Numbered from the stretch's first letter, positions 25,349-35,378 are shown. The stretch: 64,000 nucleotides of DNA from Paenibacillus kribbensis (GCF_002240415.1 NZ_CP020028.1:2691501-2755500); one strand, 5' to 3'. Notes: generated by a model from the letters alone, not told the origin. A program made the numbers and translations.

Positions 25349-27295
25349 CTACTGGGATGAAATATGAATACTCTTTAAATTCGGTCCTTCTGTGCCGGTC
25401 GTTACCACTTTTAATGTATTGATTCCGCTACTCATGGGTATCTGAATTGTTTTTTCTTCCCATATTCCCCAACTCCCAGTTGCATCAAAAGCTGCATCGC
25501 TAATTACCTTCGTTCCGTTCACATACACATCGAGATTCCTTATACCTCTCTCCAAAGCATATTTGAATTTAACATTTTTTGTGCCTGCTAAGGCACAGTT
25601 AATGCTGTTCCACTGAATGGATGCCTCGGACATGGCAGTAAAGTCGACATATTGTATGGGTTTATTGTCCAAATAAGTGCTCCGTACTACGGAGTTGACC
25701 AATGTGGTATCCTTATCCGCTTCATAAGTGGTACCTCCAGCAGCCACCGCAGTGGCATTATTTTTTGTAAACTGCCAGTAATCGAAATTGAACAAGCTGT
25801 CTGTAGCGTTTCCGGTAAATACAAAGAAGACGTTGTGAATACCGGTTGCACCGCTTACAGTAGTTTCTAGTTCTCTCCAGGTTTGCTCTCCACCTGTTGA
25901 AGGTACGTTAAGCGTTCCTGCCAGCTTGCCTGTTACACTATCAAGACGGACTTCAATTTTACCACCTGTGATGGAGGCAACATTAGCTTTAAAGGTCTTG
26001 GCTCCTATGGAACCGAAGTCAGCGTTACCTACCGCAATCCAGTCTCCATTGTGAATACCAGTTACGTGCTGGTTGTTGACCGGACCGCCTATCGCTGAAG
26101 ATTTCTCAGTTAAAATTCCCCGGTTCCAACCAAATGTTTCTGCCTCTACTCGTTGATAGGGATCAAGATTGTCCAGTTGGGCTACGCCTGCATAATTGGC
26201 AGCAACCTCTTGAATGCTTCCATCTGCACGATGCACAAGCTTGTTGATATGGGGAGAACGGTATCCCTTACCTTCACCAAATAACGCTAAACTAACCGTT
26301 TGAGCATGGTAGGCTACATACCATTCCCCTTTAAAGTTGAAAACAGCATGATGGTTGTTCCCACCGGCCTTAAAAAAGGATGCTGGATTTTTCAGGAAAT
26401 GTCCTGCGTACGTAAACGGCCCCATCGGACTTGTGCTGGTCATATACCCTATTTGCCCCCCTGGTATATTGGCAGGGTGTACGCCTCCGAAGTTAATGCA
26501 ATAGGAATAGTAATAGATTCCGTTATATTTATGAATTCCTGAGTCTTCCAGGATAAATGGAGCATCAATCATAGATGCACTTCCAACAACGCTGGTCATG
26601 TCGGCTCCCAGCTTCAACACTCTGGCTGTTTTGGGATTGGCCCGTTGCTCTTGGGTTGGTGTAGAACCACCAGGAATGCCACCACCAGTGTAGAGGTAGC
26701 CTGTGCCGTCGTCATCCACCAATACGGCTGGGTCGAAAAGCCATACAACATCAGACATGCCTGGTGTTTTAGTAGTAACCAGCGCTTTTCCCAACGGATC
26801 TGTCCATGGCCCAATGGGGCTATCTGCCGTGAGAACACCGATACCTCCGGTACCATTTGCAAAATAAAGGAAGAATTTGTCCTTGCCATTGATCTTTTTA
26901 ACTGCGGCTGTCGGCGCCCAAGAAGCACCGGCCCATTTCGCAATGCCCTTGCCGCCGTTGGCGCCATTGGCCCCTGCTACTGGAATGGCTCCGTGGTCGG
27001 TCCAGTTCACCATATCTGCGGAAGATATGACAAATACACTCTTCAAATTAGCAAATGAATTGTCTTTAATCGTTCCGTCGCTATTGTATTCATAGTTATC
27101 ACTGGACATATAGATGTAGACTCTTCCGTTATAGGTCAACGCAAAGGGATCTGCTCCTAAATGATGGTCTATCAGTGGGTTGGAATTTCCAATATGCTTG
27201 GCAATTGTAGAGCTGGCTGCAGACGCAGGCACTTCAGAAGTGCAACTCCAGACAAGTGCTAGAACGAATAAAAACAAACTACATTTCTTCCACAT
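25349..27295 (-). CDS. xynD: GH43 arabinoxylan hydrolase with CBM6-type modules
   Basis: About 648 residues. Signal peptide (FLFVLALVWSC, possibly a lipobox) and a GH43 five-blade propeller at residues 40-370: catalytic Asp49 in HHLGADPFAL, Asp in VVWLFDPAVL, Glu in FILEDSGIHKY. A CBM6-type module follows (YQRVEAETFGWNRG to FNFDYWQF), then a second module of 125 residues (TTYEADKDTTLVNSVV onward) almost the same as that in the GH30 enzyme upstream. This resembles B. subtilis XynD, which removes arabinose from arabinoxylan. The start is ATG 27295 with AGGAGGAT. It forms an operon with the GH30 gene. Confidence 0.88.
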   Translation of the reverse strand: MWKKCSLFLFVLALVWSCTSEVPASAASSTIAKHIGNSNPLIDHHLGADPFALTYNGRVYIYMSSDNYEYNSDGTIKDNSFANLKSVFVISSADMVNWTDHGAIPVAGANGANGGKGIAKWAGASWAPTAAVKKINGKDKFFLYFANGTGGIGVLTADSPIGPWTDPLGKALVTTKTPGMSDVVWLFDPAVLVDDDGTGYLYTGGGIPGGSTPTQEQRANPKTARVLKLGADMTSVVGSASMIDAPFILEDSGIHKYNGIYYYSYCINFGGVHPANIPGGQIGYMTSTSPMGPFTYAGHFLKNPASFFKAGGNNHHAVFNFKGEWYVAYHAQTVSLALFGEGKGYRSPHINKLVHRADGSIQEVAANYAGVAQLDNLDPYQRVEAETFGWNRGILTEKSSAIGGPVNNQHVTGIHNGDWIAVGNADFGSIGAKTFKANVASITGGKIEVRLDSVTGKLAGTLNVPSTGGEQTWRELETTVSGATGIHNVFFVFTGNATDSLFNFDYWQFTKNNATAVAAGGTTYEADKDTTLVNSVVRSTYLDNKPIQYVDFTAMSEASIQWNSINCALAGTKNVKFKYALERGIRNLDVYVNGTKVISDAAFDATGSWGIWEEKTIQIPMSSGINTLKVVTTGTEGPNLKSIHISSQ

Positions 27296-27324
27296 CGTTT
27301 TATCCTCCTTAAACCAATGAAAGT

Positions 27325-27374
27325 ACCCTGCCAAGTAGACATAGTTTCTTCGTCGTGTCTGACTAACAGGGTAC
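27325..27374 (-). other. Intercistronic stem-loop between the GH30 and GH43 genes
   Basis: GTACCCTG and CAGGGTAC enclose an inner AGACAT/GTGTCT stem. There is no clear T run, so it may act in mRNA processing or stability rather than full termination. Confidence 0.5.
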
Positions 27375-27407
27375 AATTCATTCTTTATAGCTTTTGCTTA
27401 TATTAGG

Positions 27408-29498
27408 TTATTGGGGTGATACAGTGATTTTATCAATATTGGGGCCTTCTGTACCCGTAGTTACTACTTTTAAGGTATTTACTTCACTCTTGAATGGTAG
27501 CTGGACTGTAGTTTCACCCCAGGTTCCCCAACTACCAGTGGCTTCGAAAGGCGCGTCGCTCATTACTTTTGCTCCATTCACATACACATCCAGGTATCGT
27601 GTACCTTTATCCAGCGCATATCTGAATTTCACATTTTTGGAGCCTGCAAAAGCACAGTTAATGCTGTTCCACTGAATGGATGCATCGGATATGGTGTTAA
27701 AATTAACAAATTGAATATTGTTATTTTCCGAGTAAGTGCTCTCTACTACGGAGTTAACCAAGGTGGTATCCTTCTCAGCTTCGTAAGTGGTACCGACATT
27801 GGTATTGACGATGTTGTTATTTTTGCCTAATTCAGCTACAAAAGTAGTTACACTTTGCGCAGGAAGCTGAGCCGTAAAGGAACTGCCTGCCACATTTATT
27901 TTTGGTCCGGCTGCCAGATTTCTGGTTCGATCTGTTACCCAGGAGGAGACTGTGGATGCTGTTCCGTTTTTCAGTGTAAAGTTTTGGCTTACTGGGGAAG
28001 CACTTTTGTTGATTGCCACAATGACGACCTTGTTGTCACCTTTATAGGCAGAAGTGTAAATGTTGGCAGCAGGGTTCTTTGTTGCATCTACTCTTACATA
28101 TCCAGGACGAACAAATTTCGAGAAGTGAGCCATATTATAACCGCGTTTGCTGATTGTACCGTCTTCATTCATTGGGCTGTATTGTCTGCGGATGTACCAC
28201 CATACGTATGCCTGGAAGTCTCCCTCTACCATCGCATTGTGAATGTGATAGGAGACATCCAGTGCCTCAGGCCAGCGATCTGCCGAGTTGGCTTCACTGT
28301 TCGGATAGTAGACTTCTGTCATCCAGAGCTCTTTGCCAGCTCCTTTTTGCTTGAACAGCGGATAAGAGAAATCGCTGAATCTCGTACCATAAGTATGTGC
28401 TCCCAGAATATCCATATTTGCAAGGGCCTGTGGATCATTCAAAATCTTGTCTGACATTGCTTTGACATAAGAAAATGATTCAGGTGCCATGACTCGGTTG
28501 TTGATGGAACCGGCATTTTCTTTCATAAAGCGAAGAATTTCATCGGCAGACCACCATGTCCAGTCATGGGCATAATCCGGCTCGTTTTGAACAGAAATAG
28601 CATATAGATTTACACCATTGCTTTTCATAAAGGAGTCGAATTCATTCAAATACTTGGCATAAGCATCATACTTATCGTATCTGAGGCGTTTTGCCGTTTG
28701 GGACTCAACATAAGCAGTAATATTGATGTTATCAATAATCGGGGCTTCTGTCCCTGTCGTGACCAGTTTCAATGTGCTGGTTCCATTAGCCATCGATACC
28801 TGGATTGATTTTTCGCCCCAAGTGCTCCAACTGCCAGTGGCTTCAAAAGGAACGTTGCTCTGTGTTTTCGCCCCATTCACATAGACGTCCAGCTTGCTTG
28901 TTCCATTTGGCAGGGCATAGCGAATTTTCACATTTTTCGTTCCTGTACTGCCGATGGGGATTGTATTGAATTGGACAGCAGAATTGGTTGTATTTTGAAA
29001 CTTGACATACCCGGTACCGGTGTAGCCCGAATTCGTACGCTCCTCTTTTGCATTGGTGAGTGTGGTACCTGTTTCCGCTTCATATGTAGTGCCTGTACCT
29101 GAGTTTGTTCCGAGCGTGAAGGTCTCAACCATGTCGCTTGGAGGATTCCAAGGCGTAGCAAAAACGATTGCGCCGTTTTCGATCGCCTTTTTTGCTGTTG
29201 CTACTTCCCTTTTCCAATTATTTTTATTTTCGTCAATAGGAATTCTTAGTACAGTAAGCCCCAACTGATTATTGCCATTGCCAAAAGCGGTTTCTCTTTG
29301 AGCTGGTGTCAAATCTCCAGCCCAACCGGAATGGTTCATGCCTCCAAAACCGCGAATGACTTGCTTTTCGGCTGATAAATCAACGGTTACATCGCTTGCC
29401 GCTGACACCTGAACGGGCGCTGGCACTGTTAACATGATCGGCAACGCAGTTGCCAATGCTAACAATGAGCAGATTGACTTTTTTACATGGGATTTCAT
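27408..29498 (-). CDS. xynC: GH30 glucuronoxylanase with a CBM inserted in the catalytic barrel
   Basis: About 697 residues with a signal peptide (VPAPVQVSA). The GH30 core resembles XynC (QVIRGFGGMNHSGWAGDL, YVWWYIRRQYS with the Arg pair that binds glucuronate). Acid/base Glu306 is in SVQNEPDY and nucleophile Glu395 in LWMTEVYY. Between ATPWNPPSDM (residue 123) and YDKYDAYAKYLNEF (residue 274), where XynC has a short loop, lies a complete CBM of about 125 residues. A second CBM of the same type forms the C-terminus. ATG 29498 is preferred over 29504 for its ribosome-site spacing. Confidence 0.88.
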   Translation of the reverse strand: MKSHVKKSICSLLALATALPIMLTVPAPVQVSAASDVTVDLSAEKQVIRGFGGMNHSGWAGDLTPAQRETAFGNGNNQLGLTVLRIPIDENKNNWKREVATAKKAIENGAIVFATPWNPPSDMVETFTLGTNSGTGTTYEAETGTTLTNAKEERTNSGYTGTGYVKFQNTTNSAVQFNTIPIGSTGTKNVKIRYALPNGTSKLDVYVNGAKTQSNVPFEATGSWSTWGEKSIQVSMANGTSTLKLVTTGTEAPIIDNINITAYVESQTAKRLRYDKYDAYAKYLNEFDSFMKSNGVNLYAISVQNEPDYAHDWTWWSADEILRFMKENAGSINNRVMAPESFSYVKAMSDKILNDPQALANMDILGAHTYGTRFSDFSYPLFKQKGAGKELWMTEVYYPNSEANSADRWPEALDVSYHIHNAMVEGDFQAYVWWYIRRQYSPMNEDGTISKRGYNMAHFSKFVRPGYVRVDATKNPAANIYTSAYKGDNKVVIVAINKSASPVSQNFTLKNGTASTVSSWVTDRTRNLAAGPKINVAGSSFTAQLPAQSVTTFVAELGKNNNIVNTNVGTTYEAEKDTTLVNSVVESTYSENNNIQFVNFNTISDASIQWNSINCAFAGSKNVKFRYALDKGTRYLDVYVNGAKVMSDAPFEATGSWGTWGETTVQLPFKSEVNTLKVVTTGTEGPNIDKITVSPQ

Positions 29499-29943
29499 TT
29501 CCATCTCTCCTCAACAAAATAATAACTTTCCATACATTTGTAATTCAAATGTGGTTTTCACTTGTTGTTATATCGGTAATTTGTCCAGATCACTCTCTTT
29601 CGCATTTCAAATTTTAGATTTATAATACAACACAACAAATTATTTACTGTCGATAATTGTAATGTACTTCCTAAATACCAGAATAGGGTCAATAGAACTG
29701 TTTGTTTCTTTCGCAATCTCCTCATTATTTTGTGTATATGTGAAAAATTTACCGAAGTAAGTTTTCGTTCCCTAATATTTGATGTGACTTCCAGCATATA
29801 GCAGGCACAGACGGATCGCCTGTGCCTATCGTCAGTTTATGTCCGGAAGAAAAAGACCACCGTTCAGAATGTGAGTACCATTGTCGGCATCACTGTAATT
29901 GAGCATGATCTCCAGACTATCTCAGTGGAATGCTTCTTCCGGT
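29499..29943. other. Upstream region of the xylanase operon
   Basis: AT-rich, with no supported gene. A hairpin (AGGCACAG with CTGTGCCT, 29803-29827) lies downstream of the minus-strand amylase and may terminate it, though it lacks a T run. No convincing cre site was found. Confidence 0.4.
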
Positions 29944-31965
29944 TTATCGATCGTAACTGTCGGTTATCCCATGGGGATCTTGCGAAGTAATCCGTCCCTC
30001 CTTGATCCATTTCTCGCCACTTACATCATATCCAGGCATTTGCGATCCGGGCACCTGATTTCCGTTTGAGTTGAATATGACCTTCGCCTGCGTCCAGCCT
30101 GGGGCCCTATATACATACCAGCCGTTACCTTCGTCCTGCATGGCCACGCCCGGCCAAGCTGAGCCTTCCTTGAGCGGAGTCACAGAATCGTCGTAGTAGT
30201 AGATGTTCGGTGCTCCCCAGCCAGAAGGCTTGTAGAAATGAACGGTTATGCCCGAGCTCGGTTCCTCCTTCGTATACCTAAAAGTCTTCTCTGTTTGACC
30301 GGACAAATTCGCGGCGACAATCTTCAGAACAAACGTTGATCCGATTGGAGTCCCAGCGCCAATGCTGACCATATCCCCTGATTTGAACGGAGTTGCTGGC
30401 CCCCCGTTCAAAGTGTAGATTGCCGAATTTGCATTGGAATAGTTCATTCTCACGGTAACTGAATCTGTAAAGAAAGCGCCTTCCTCAGGATCGACGGATA
30501 CTGTCGGAGTTTGCTGCGCCGCATTATACAGTACGGCGATCCTGCCTCCGTCCAGATGACCGGTAATTCTGCCGTTCGATACCGTAAATGATCCACCGCC
30601 GCTGGCCTTGTTCTGGTAAACGCCGTCCTCCAGTCTGGTAGGGGTGTTGATTTGAGCATTGCCTCCAAGATTTACAATCGTCATACCTTTGGTTCCGCGT
30701 TCAACCTGCATAATTTGATTCCCTTGCGTCCTAAGGTATTCGTCTTGACCTACCATGGCATTGTGGAACTTGTTAACGGCAACGATGTCCGGGTCCTTCC
30801 AGAGCGTATTCCCCGCGTCGCCGAGTCGGTTCGCAAATTTTCCATTTCCTGCCGGTCTGTTGAAGAACAGAGAGGTCGTCTCCGCCCGGGAGGCGATAAT
30901 TGCCCAGCCCATTTTGATCTGCCAATCGTTCAACCCCGTTGATTCGCTGTTGTCGTTTGCATAAGTGTCATGCGATTCCACCCAGGTAACTAATTTGGAA
31001 GGGCTTACATTATTAGCGTTAAAAGATTTGGCTGCATCAATATTGATACTACCGTGATAACCAACAGCACTTCTGACACTGTTCCCGTAGCTGGATGCGC
31101 TCAAACTGAGGTAATTGGCATAGCCGGCAAAGTTGTCAGCCCCGCCTTGAAGCACTTCCCCGTAATTAAACAGTCTGTCTTTATTGTTCAACGAGCCCAG
31201 TACCCGGGGCCAGAAGTTGGAGCCCCCCGGATCGTTAGGCAGCTCAATATGCTTAGCGGCGTCGAATCTGAAGCCATCCGCGCCTAAGGAAATGGCGTCA
31301 TTCAGGAAGCCGATAATAATATCTTGCAATTCCTGATTAGACGTGTTGAGGTCGGGCAGACCAATTCCCCACTGCGTGACTTGCCAACGGTCATTCCAGT
31401 TTTCCACGCCTCTGGCCTCATGCCAGAAATAGCGGTTATTCTTGATCACCGGATCAACATTATGCGCTGGCTGATACTGCTGATTTCCACCGCCCGCATT
31501 CCCCGTATGATTGGCGACAACATCAACGATAACACTTATGCCGTATTTATGCGCTTCCTGGCAAAGCTGTCTGAAATCCTCCCTGCTTCCCAATTGAGAG
31601 TTACCGATATTAAAGTTGATGGGCTGGTACAAAATCCACCACTTGCTGCCTTCTGTCAACCCTTCCTTGTTAGCTTGGATTGGTGAAGTTTGCACCGCTT
31701 TAAATCCCGCCTGAGCCAGTTCAGGAAGGTTCCTGGTGATGTTGTCAAAAGACCAGTTCCATGCATGAAAAATAAGACCATCCTTCGTCCTTTCCGGAAG
31801 TTCGTAGTTTGTGGCAGTTGTTAGCTTCGCGTCTGAACCGCCTAACTGCTGAACATCAGCATTCGCCTGTGCTTCGGGAGTAAACCCAATCGTTTGTAAC
31901 AACAATACGACAAAAAGAACAATACTCCAGGTACGTCTCAAAACGGGGCTTGTCTTCCTCCTCAT
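29944..31965 (-). CDS. Alpha-amylase, GH13 AmyE-like, with C-terminal CBM26
   Basis: About 673 residues. A signal peptide ends near TPEAQANA. The GH13 barrel spans residues 60-440: DVVANHT, nucleophile Asp235 in DGFRFDAAKH, acid/base Glu270 in FNYGEVLQG and Asp333 in WVESHDTY, as in B. subtilis AmyE. A chitobiase-like Ig domain follows (VSVDPEEGAFFTDSVTVRM), then a CBM26 starch-binding domain (ITVHFYKPSGWGAPNIYYYD). It hydrolyses starch outside the cell. Start ATG 31965 has AAAGGAG. It is divergent from a second amylase, with CcpA/LacI-type operators between. Confidence 0.92.
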   Translation of the reverse strand: MRRKTSPVLRRTWSIVLFVVLLLQTIGFTPEAQANADVQQLGGSDAKLTTATNYELPERTKDGLIFHAWNWSFDNITRNLPELAQAGFKAVQTSPIQANKEGLTEGSKWWILYQPINFNIGNSQLGSREDFRQLCQEAHKYGISVIVDVVANHTGNAGGGNQQYQPAHNVDPVIKNNRYFWHEARGVENWNDRWQVTQWGIGLPDLNTSNQELQDIIIGFLNDAISLGADGFRFDAAKHIELPNDPGGSNFWPRVLGSLNNKDRLFNYGEVLQGGADNFAGYANYLSLSASSYGNSVRSAVGYHGSINIDAAKSFNANNVSPSKLVTWVESHDTYANDNSESTGLNDWQIKMGWAIIASRAETTSLFFNRPAGNGKFANRLGDAGNTLWKDPDIVAVNKFHNAMVGQDEYLRTQGNQIMQVERGTKGMTIVNLGGNAQINTPTRLEDGVYQNKASGGGSFTVSNGRITGHLDGGRIAVLYNAAQQTPTVSVDPEEGAFFTDSVTVRMNYSNANSAIYTLNGGPATPFKSGDMVSIGAGTPIGSTFVLKIVAANLSGQTEKTFRYTKEEPSSGITVHFYKPSGWGAPNIYYYDDSVTPLKEGSAWPGVAMQDEGNGWYVYRAPGWTQAKVIFNSNGNQVPGSQMPGYDVSGEKWIKEGRITSQDPHGITDSYDR

Positions 31966-32045
31966 GCTAAACACTCCTTTTAATATTATTTTACAACCAA
32001 CCTCTCATAAGAGATTAGGAGTAAATAAAAGAGGGCAAAACAAAC

Positions 32046-32078
32046 TGTATACGCTTTCAAAATAGGCAATCGTTTGCA
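32046..32078. promoter_or_regulatory. cre-like operator pair upstream of the minus-strand amylase
   Basis: TGTATACGCTTTCA (32046-32059) has one mismatch to the CcpA cre consensus. TGCAAACGATTGCC lies on the minus strand at 32065-32078, close to the start of the amylase transcript. Both suit a LacI-family repressor, CcpA or a MalR-type protein. Confidence 0.6.
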
Positions 32079-32399
32079 CTCAATGACATGATTTCATTTA
32101 TTTAACAACTTGTCAACACTTATATTAAAGATAAATTTATAAGCTTTTCGGACATTGGCTTCAATTATGAACAGGCTATCTTAGGGTTTGAAATATGTCC
32201 CCAGCAATACATTGACCAGTAAAAGTATGGTTGATATAATCATAAAAGGAAAAATCATTGGTATAGAGCCTGTGTGAATGGGCTGTTCTCATAGTTTATT
32301 TTGTAAGCGTGTACAATGATTATTTTCCAAATATACAACGGAGGAGGCGATCAATGAATCCATTTCATCAAAATAAATGCCTTTCTTTTTTTACTTTCA

Positions 32400-32415
32400 A
32401 TGCAACCGATTGCAT
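32400..32415. promoter_or_regulatory. Palindromic LacI/CcpA-type operator upstream of the plus-strand amylase
   Basis: ATGCAACCGATTGCAT is a near-perfect palindrome that fits the cre core, 37 bases before the TTG start. It shares TGCAAnCGATTGC with the site at 32065-32078. Confidence 0.65.
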
Positions 32416-32451
32416 GATCTAACCCACTAAAATTATCAGGAGGTTGTTAAC

Positions 32452-35301
32452 TTGCTAAGAAAAAAAACGGGGAGTTTTATTTCTTGGTTGATGATTGTAT
32501 CGCTTTGCTTCAGCTTCTTCGGTTTACCCGGCGTAGCTTCGAGCAACAACAATTATACAGCCACCTACACGAATTCCACAGCGACTGCTCTTCCATCGAC
32601 CACCGCTTCGATCACGTCTACCGTTACCGCAACGTATGCATCTACCACAACACTTAATTCAACTCAAACTGGGTTAACGGTTCACTTTAAGAAACCTTCA
32701 AGCTGGAATTCAGCGATTCGAATCCATTACTGGAATCTGAAACCGGCAACTGTTCCAATTAGCGGGGCGTGGCCGGGAATTCTGATGACGTCGGATGGAA
32801 ACGACTGGTACAGTTACACCATTACCGGGGCTATGGGCTCAAGTCTCATCTTTAATGACGGCAGCGGCAAACAGACGGCCGACTTGTCCCGCAGTGTGAA
32901 AGAGGGCTGGTATTACACAGATAACACATGGTATGATGCCAACCCGGAAATGCCTAAAATTCCAGCGATTTCTGCCTCTCCTGTACCCAAAACATACGAT
33001 TCGTCCCAAACGGTGACGCTGTCCAGCACCAACAGTGACGATAAGATTTACTATACGCTAGACGGTTCGACACCTACGACATCCTCGACCTTGTATACCT
33101 CTCCAATTCAAGTTGCGTCCTCTTTGACCATTAAGGCTTTAGGTGTCAACTCAATTGGTCAAACTGGAAATGCATCCTCTTTCGCTTATGTGATTGACCT
33201 GAATGCAGATCTACAAGCTCCCACAATCACAGCGAATTTACCTGCCGGGCATTCCGATTCCTCGGTGACTGTATCCTTCACTATCAAAGATAACAAGGCG
33301 GCAACGACCAAGGCATACTATACGGAAGATGGTACGGAACCAACCATAAGTTCAAAAGTCTATGTCCTTGGCAATGCTCTGGCCGGATTGACCGGTCCGT
33401 CCATCCTTATCTCCAAGACCACGACATTAAAATTTCTCGTTATAGACAGCGCTGGCAATCAAACCAAACAGAGCTTTGTTTATAATATTGGAAATAAAGG
33501 TGACTTTCGGGAAGACACTATTTACTTCGTGATTACTTCCCGGTTCTATGACGGTGATCCGAGCAACAACATGCACGCATGGGATGATGCCAAGGCGCGT
33601 AATCCGGATTCAGACCCGGCTTGGAGAGGGGACTTTAAGGGGCTGATTCAAAAGCTCGACTATATCAAAGCCCTCGGGTTCAGCGCCATCTGGATTACAC
33701 CTGTTGTGCAAAATGCCAGCGGTTATGATTATCATGGTTACCATGCAATAAATTTTTCCAAAGTAGACCCTAGATATGAGTCGGCGGGAGCTTCTTATCA
33801 GGATTTGATCAATGCGGCCCATGCCAAAGGGCTGAAGGTTATTCAGGACATCGTCGTCAATCATACCGGTAATTTTGGTGAAGAGAACCTGTACCCCATG
33901 TTTAAGAAAGATCCGGCTAAACCGGATACTGCTAACAACTTGGTGAAAACTACAGATAAGCTGCCGTCAAACTATGATACTTTGACGCCTGATCAGCAAT
34001 ATCAGGCAAGGCTCGATTTAATGAAGAACGAGGGAACGAATAATAACATTTACCATACAGAGAAAAGTCTTTCCTGGGAATCCTATACGGTTCAAACCGG
34101 ACAGATAGCGGGAGATTGTGTGGACCTGAACACAGAAAATCCTGCAGTTAACAAATATTTAATTGATACCTACAATCACTATATTGACATGGGTGTTGAT
34201 GCTTTTCGTGTCGATACGGTGAAGCATGTGAGCCGGTATATTTTCAATAAATACTATATTCCTGCCTGGAAGACAAGAGGCGGCTCGGATTTCTATATTT
34301 TTGGAGAAGTAGCTACTCGTTACAGAGATGTCTGGAACAGTGGAATTCCAGCGATCTCGACGCCATTCTATACTTGGAAAAGCTCAAAATCGTATCCGGG
34401 CGATGGAAAAAATGACTATGCCTCCAATAAAATGTCGGTTGAACAAGAGTGGGCGGACAACTCTTCTACTACAGCAGGACAGCCAACCTCGAACAATGCT
34501 TTCTTAAACGGAAATACCTATCATAAGCCTGACTATTCGATGAAATCTGGTATGGATGTGATTGATTTCCCAATGCATTGGGCATTCAAGACCGCGCATG
34601 AAGCATTCAATATGAGAAGTGGCGACCAATACTATAATGATGCTACGTGGAATGTAACCTATGTCGACTCACATGACTATGCGCCTGACCAGGCTCCAGA
34701 AAATCAAAGATTCGCGGGTACACAGGATACTTGGGCTGAGAATCTCGATCTGATGTTCACCTTCCGCGGAATACCCGCTATCTTCTATGGTTCCGAAATC
34801 GAATTTCAAAAGGGGGCTGTCATTGATCCGGGTCCAAATGCACCGCTAAGCAAAACGGGACGGGCTTACTACGGCGATCACATAGAAGGCAATGTTACGG
34901 TACAAGATTACGGTAAATACACAAATGCTACCGGAACACTTGCGGAATCGCTCAACCATCCTCTGGCGAAACATATCAGACAGCTTAATTTAATCAGAAG
35001 AGCTGTTCCCGCCTTGCAAAAAGGTCAGTATTCCACAGAGAATGTGTCGGGCGATCTGGCGTTTAAGAGAAGATATACCGACAGCGCCAAAGGCATTGAC
35101 AGCTTTGCATTGGTCACGATTTCGGGAAACGCCACGTTTACCGGCATTCCGAACGGAACCTATGTGGATGCGGTGACTGGTGATTCCAAAACCGTTACGG
35201 ATGGCAAGATTACCCTGACATGCTCCGGCAAAGGAAATGCAAGGGTTTATGTATTGAATGGCAGAGGTGGAATTGGAGAAACGGGAACCTATCTGAAGTA
35301 A
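32452..35301 (+). CDS. Alpha-amylase, GH13, with N-terminal CBM26 and two Ig-like domains
   Basis: About 949 residues. Signal peptide, then a Thr/Ser-rich linker (residues 35-72), CBM26 (LTVHFKKPSSWNSAIRIHYW, residues 75-165), two chitobiase-like Ig domains (172-245 and 256-345), then a GH13 barrel from residue 352 (FREDTIYFVITSRFYDGDP). Catalytic Asp588 is in GVDAFRVDTVKHV and Glu619 in IFGEVAT; the third Asp is in YVDSHDY. Start is TTG 32452 with AGGAGG 8 bases upstream. It is secreted and acts on starch. A 17-base-pair terminator follows. Confidence 0.92.
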   Translation: MLRKKTGSFISWLMIVSLCFSFFGLPGVASSNNNYTATYTNSTATALPSTTASITSTVTATYASTTTLNSTQTGLTVHFKKPSSWNSAIRIHYWNLKPATVPISGAWPGILMTSDGNDWYSYTITGAMGSSLIFNDGSGKQTADLSRSVKEGWYYTDNTWYDANPEMPKIPAISASPVPKTYDSSQTVTLSSTNSDDKIYYTLDGSTPTTSSTLYTSPIQVASSLTIKALGVNSIGQTGNASSFAYVIDLNADLQAPTITANLPAGHSDSSVTVSFTIKDNKAATTKAYYTEDGTEPTISSKVYVLGNALAGLTGPSILISKTTTLKFLVIDSAGNQTKQSFVYNIGNKGDFREDTIYFVITSRFYDGDPSNNMHAWDDAKARNPDSDPAWRGDFKGLIQKLDYIKALGFSAIWITPVVQNASGYDYHGYHAINFSKVDPRYESAGASYQDLINAAHAKGLKVIQDIVVNHTGNFGEENLYPMFKKDPAKPDTANNLVKTTDKLPSNYDTLTPDQQYQARLDLMKNEGTNNNIYHTEKSLSWESYTVQTGQIAGDCVDLNTENPAVNKYLIDTYNHYIDMGVDAFRVDTVKHVSRYIFNKYYIPAWKTRGGSDFYIFGEVATRYRDVWNSGIPAISTPFYTWKSSKSYPGDGKNDYASNKMSVEQEWADNSSTTAGQPTSNNAFLNGNTYHKPDYSMKSGMDVIDFPMHWAFKTAHEAFNMRSGDQYYNDATWNVTYVDSHDYAPDQAPENQRFAGTQDTWAENLDLMFTFRGIPAIFYGSEIEFQKGAVIDPGPNAPLSKTGRAYYGDHIEGNVTVQDYGKYTNATGTLAESLNHPLAKHIRQLNLIRRAVPALQKGQYSTENVSGDLAFKRRYTDSAKGIDSFALVTISGNATFTGIPNGTYVDAVTGDSKTVTDGKITLTCSGKGNARVYVLNGRGGIGETGTYLK

Positions 35302-35318
35302 ACGGCAGTATGTCATAG

Positions 35319-35378
35319 TTAACTGGAATCAACCTCAGTTCGGTATTGCACCGCGCTAAGGTTGATTCCAGTTAAAAA
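35319..35378 (+). terminator. Intrinsic terminator after the plus-strand amylase
   Basis: TTAACTGGAATCAACCT (35319-35335) pairs perfectly with AGGTTGATTCCAGTTAA (35359-35375). Confidence 0.85.

Larger units (their letters stand above)
31966..32451. other. Divergent regulatory region between two amylase genes
   Basis: No gene. It holds three operator-like sites listed separately and the promoters of both amylase genes. Confidence 0.6.

Noticed and set aside
27325..27374. Possible attC or attachment site between the xylan genes
   Set aside because: It is a simple imperfect inverted repeat and no recombinase or duplicated flank is nearby.
30450..31686. Several open frames antisense or out of frame to the amylase gene
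   Set aside because: Shadows of a high-confidence GH13 gene.
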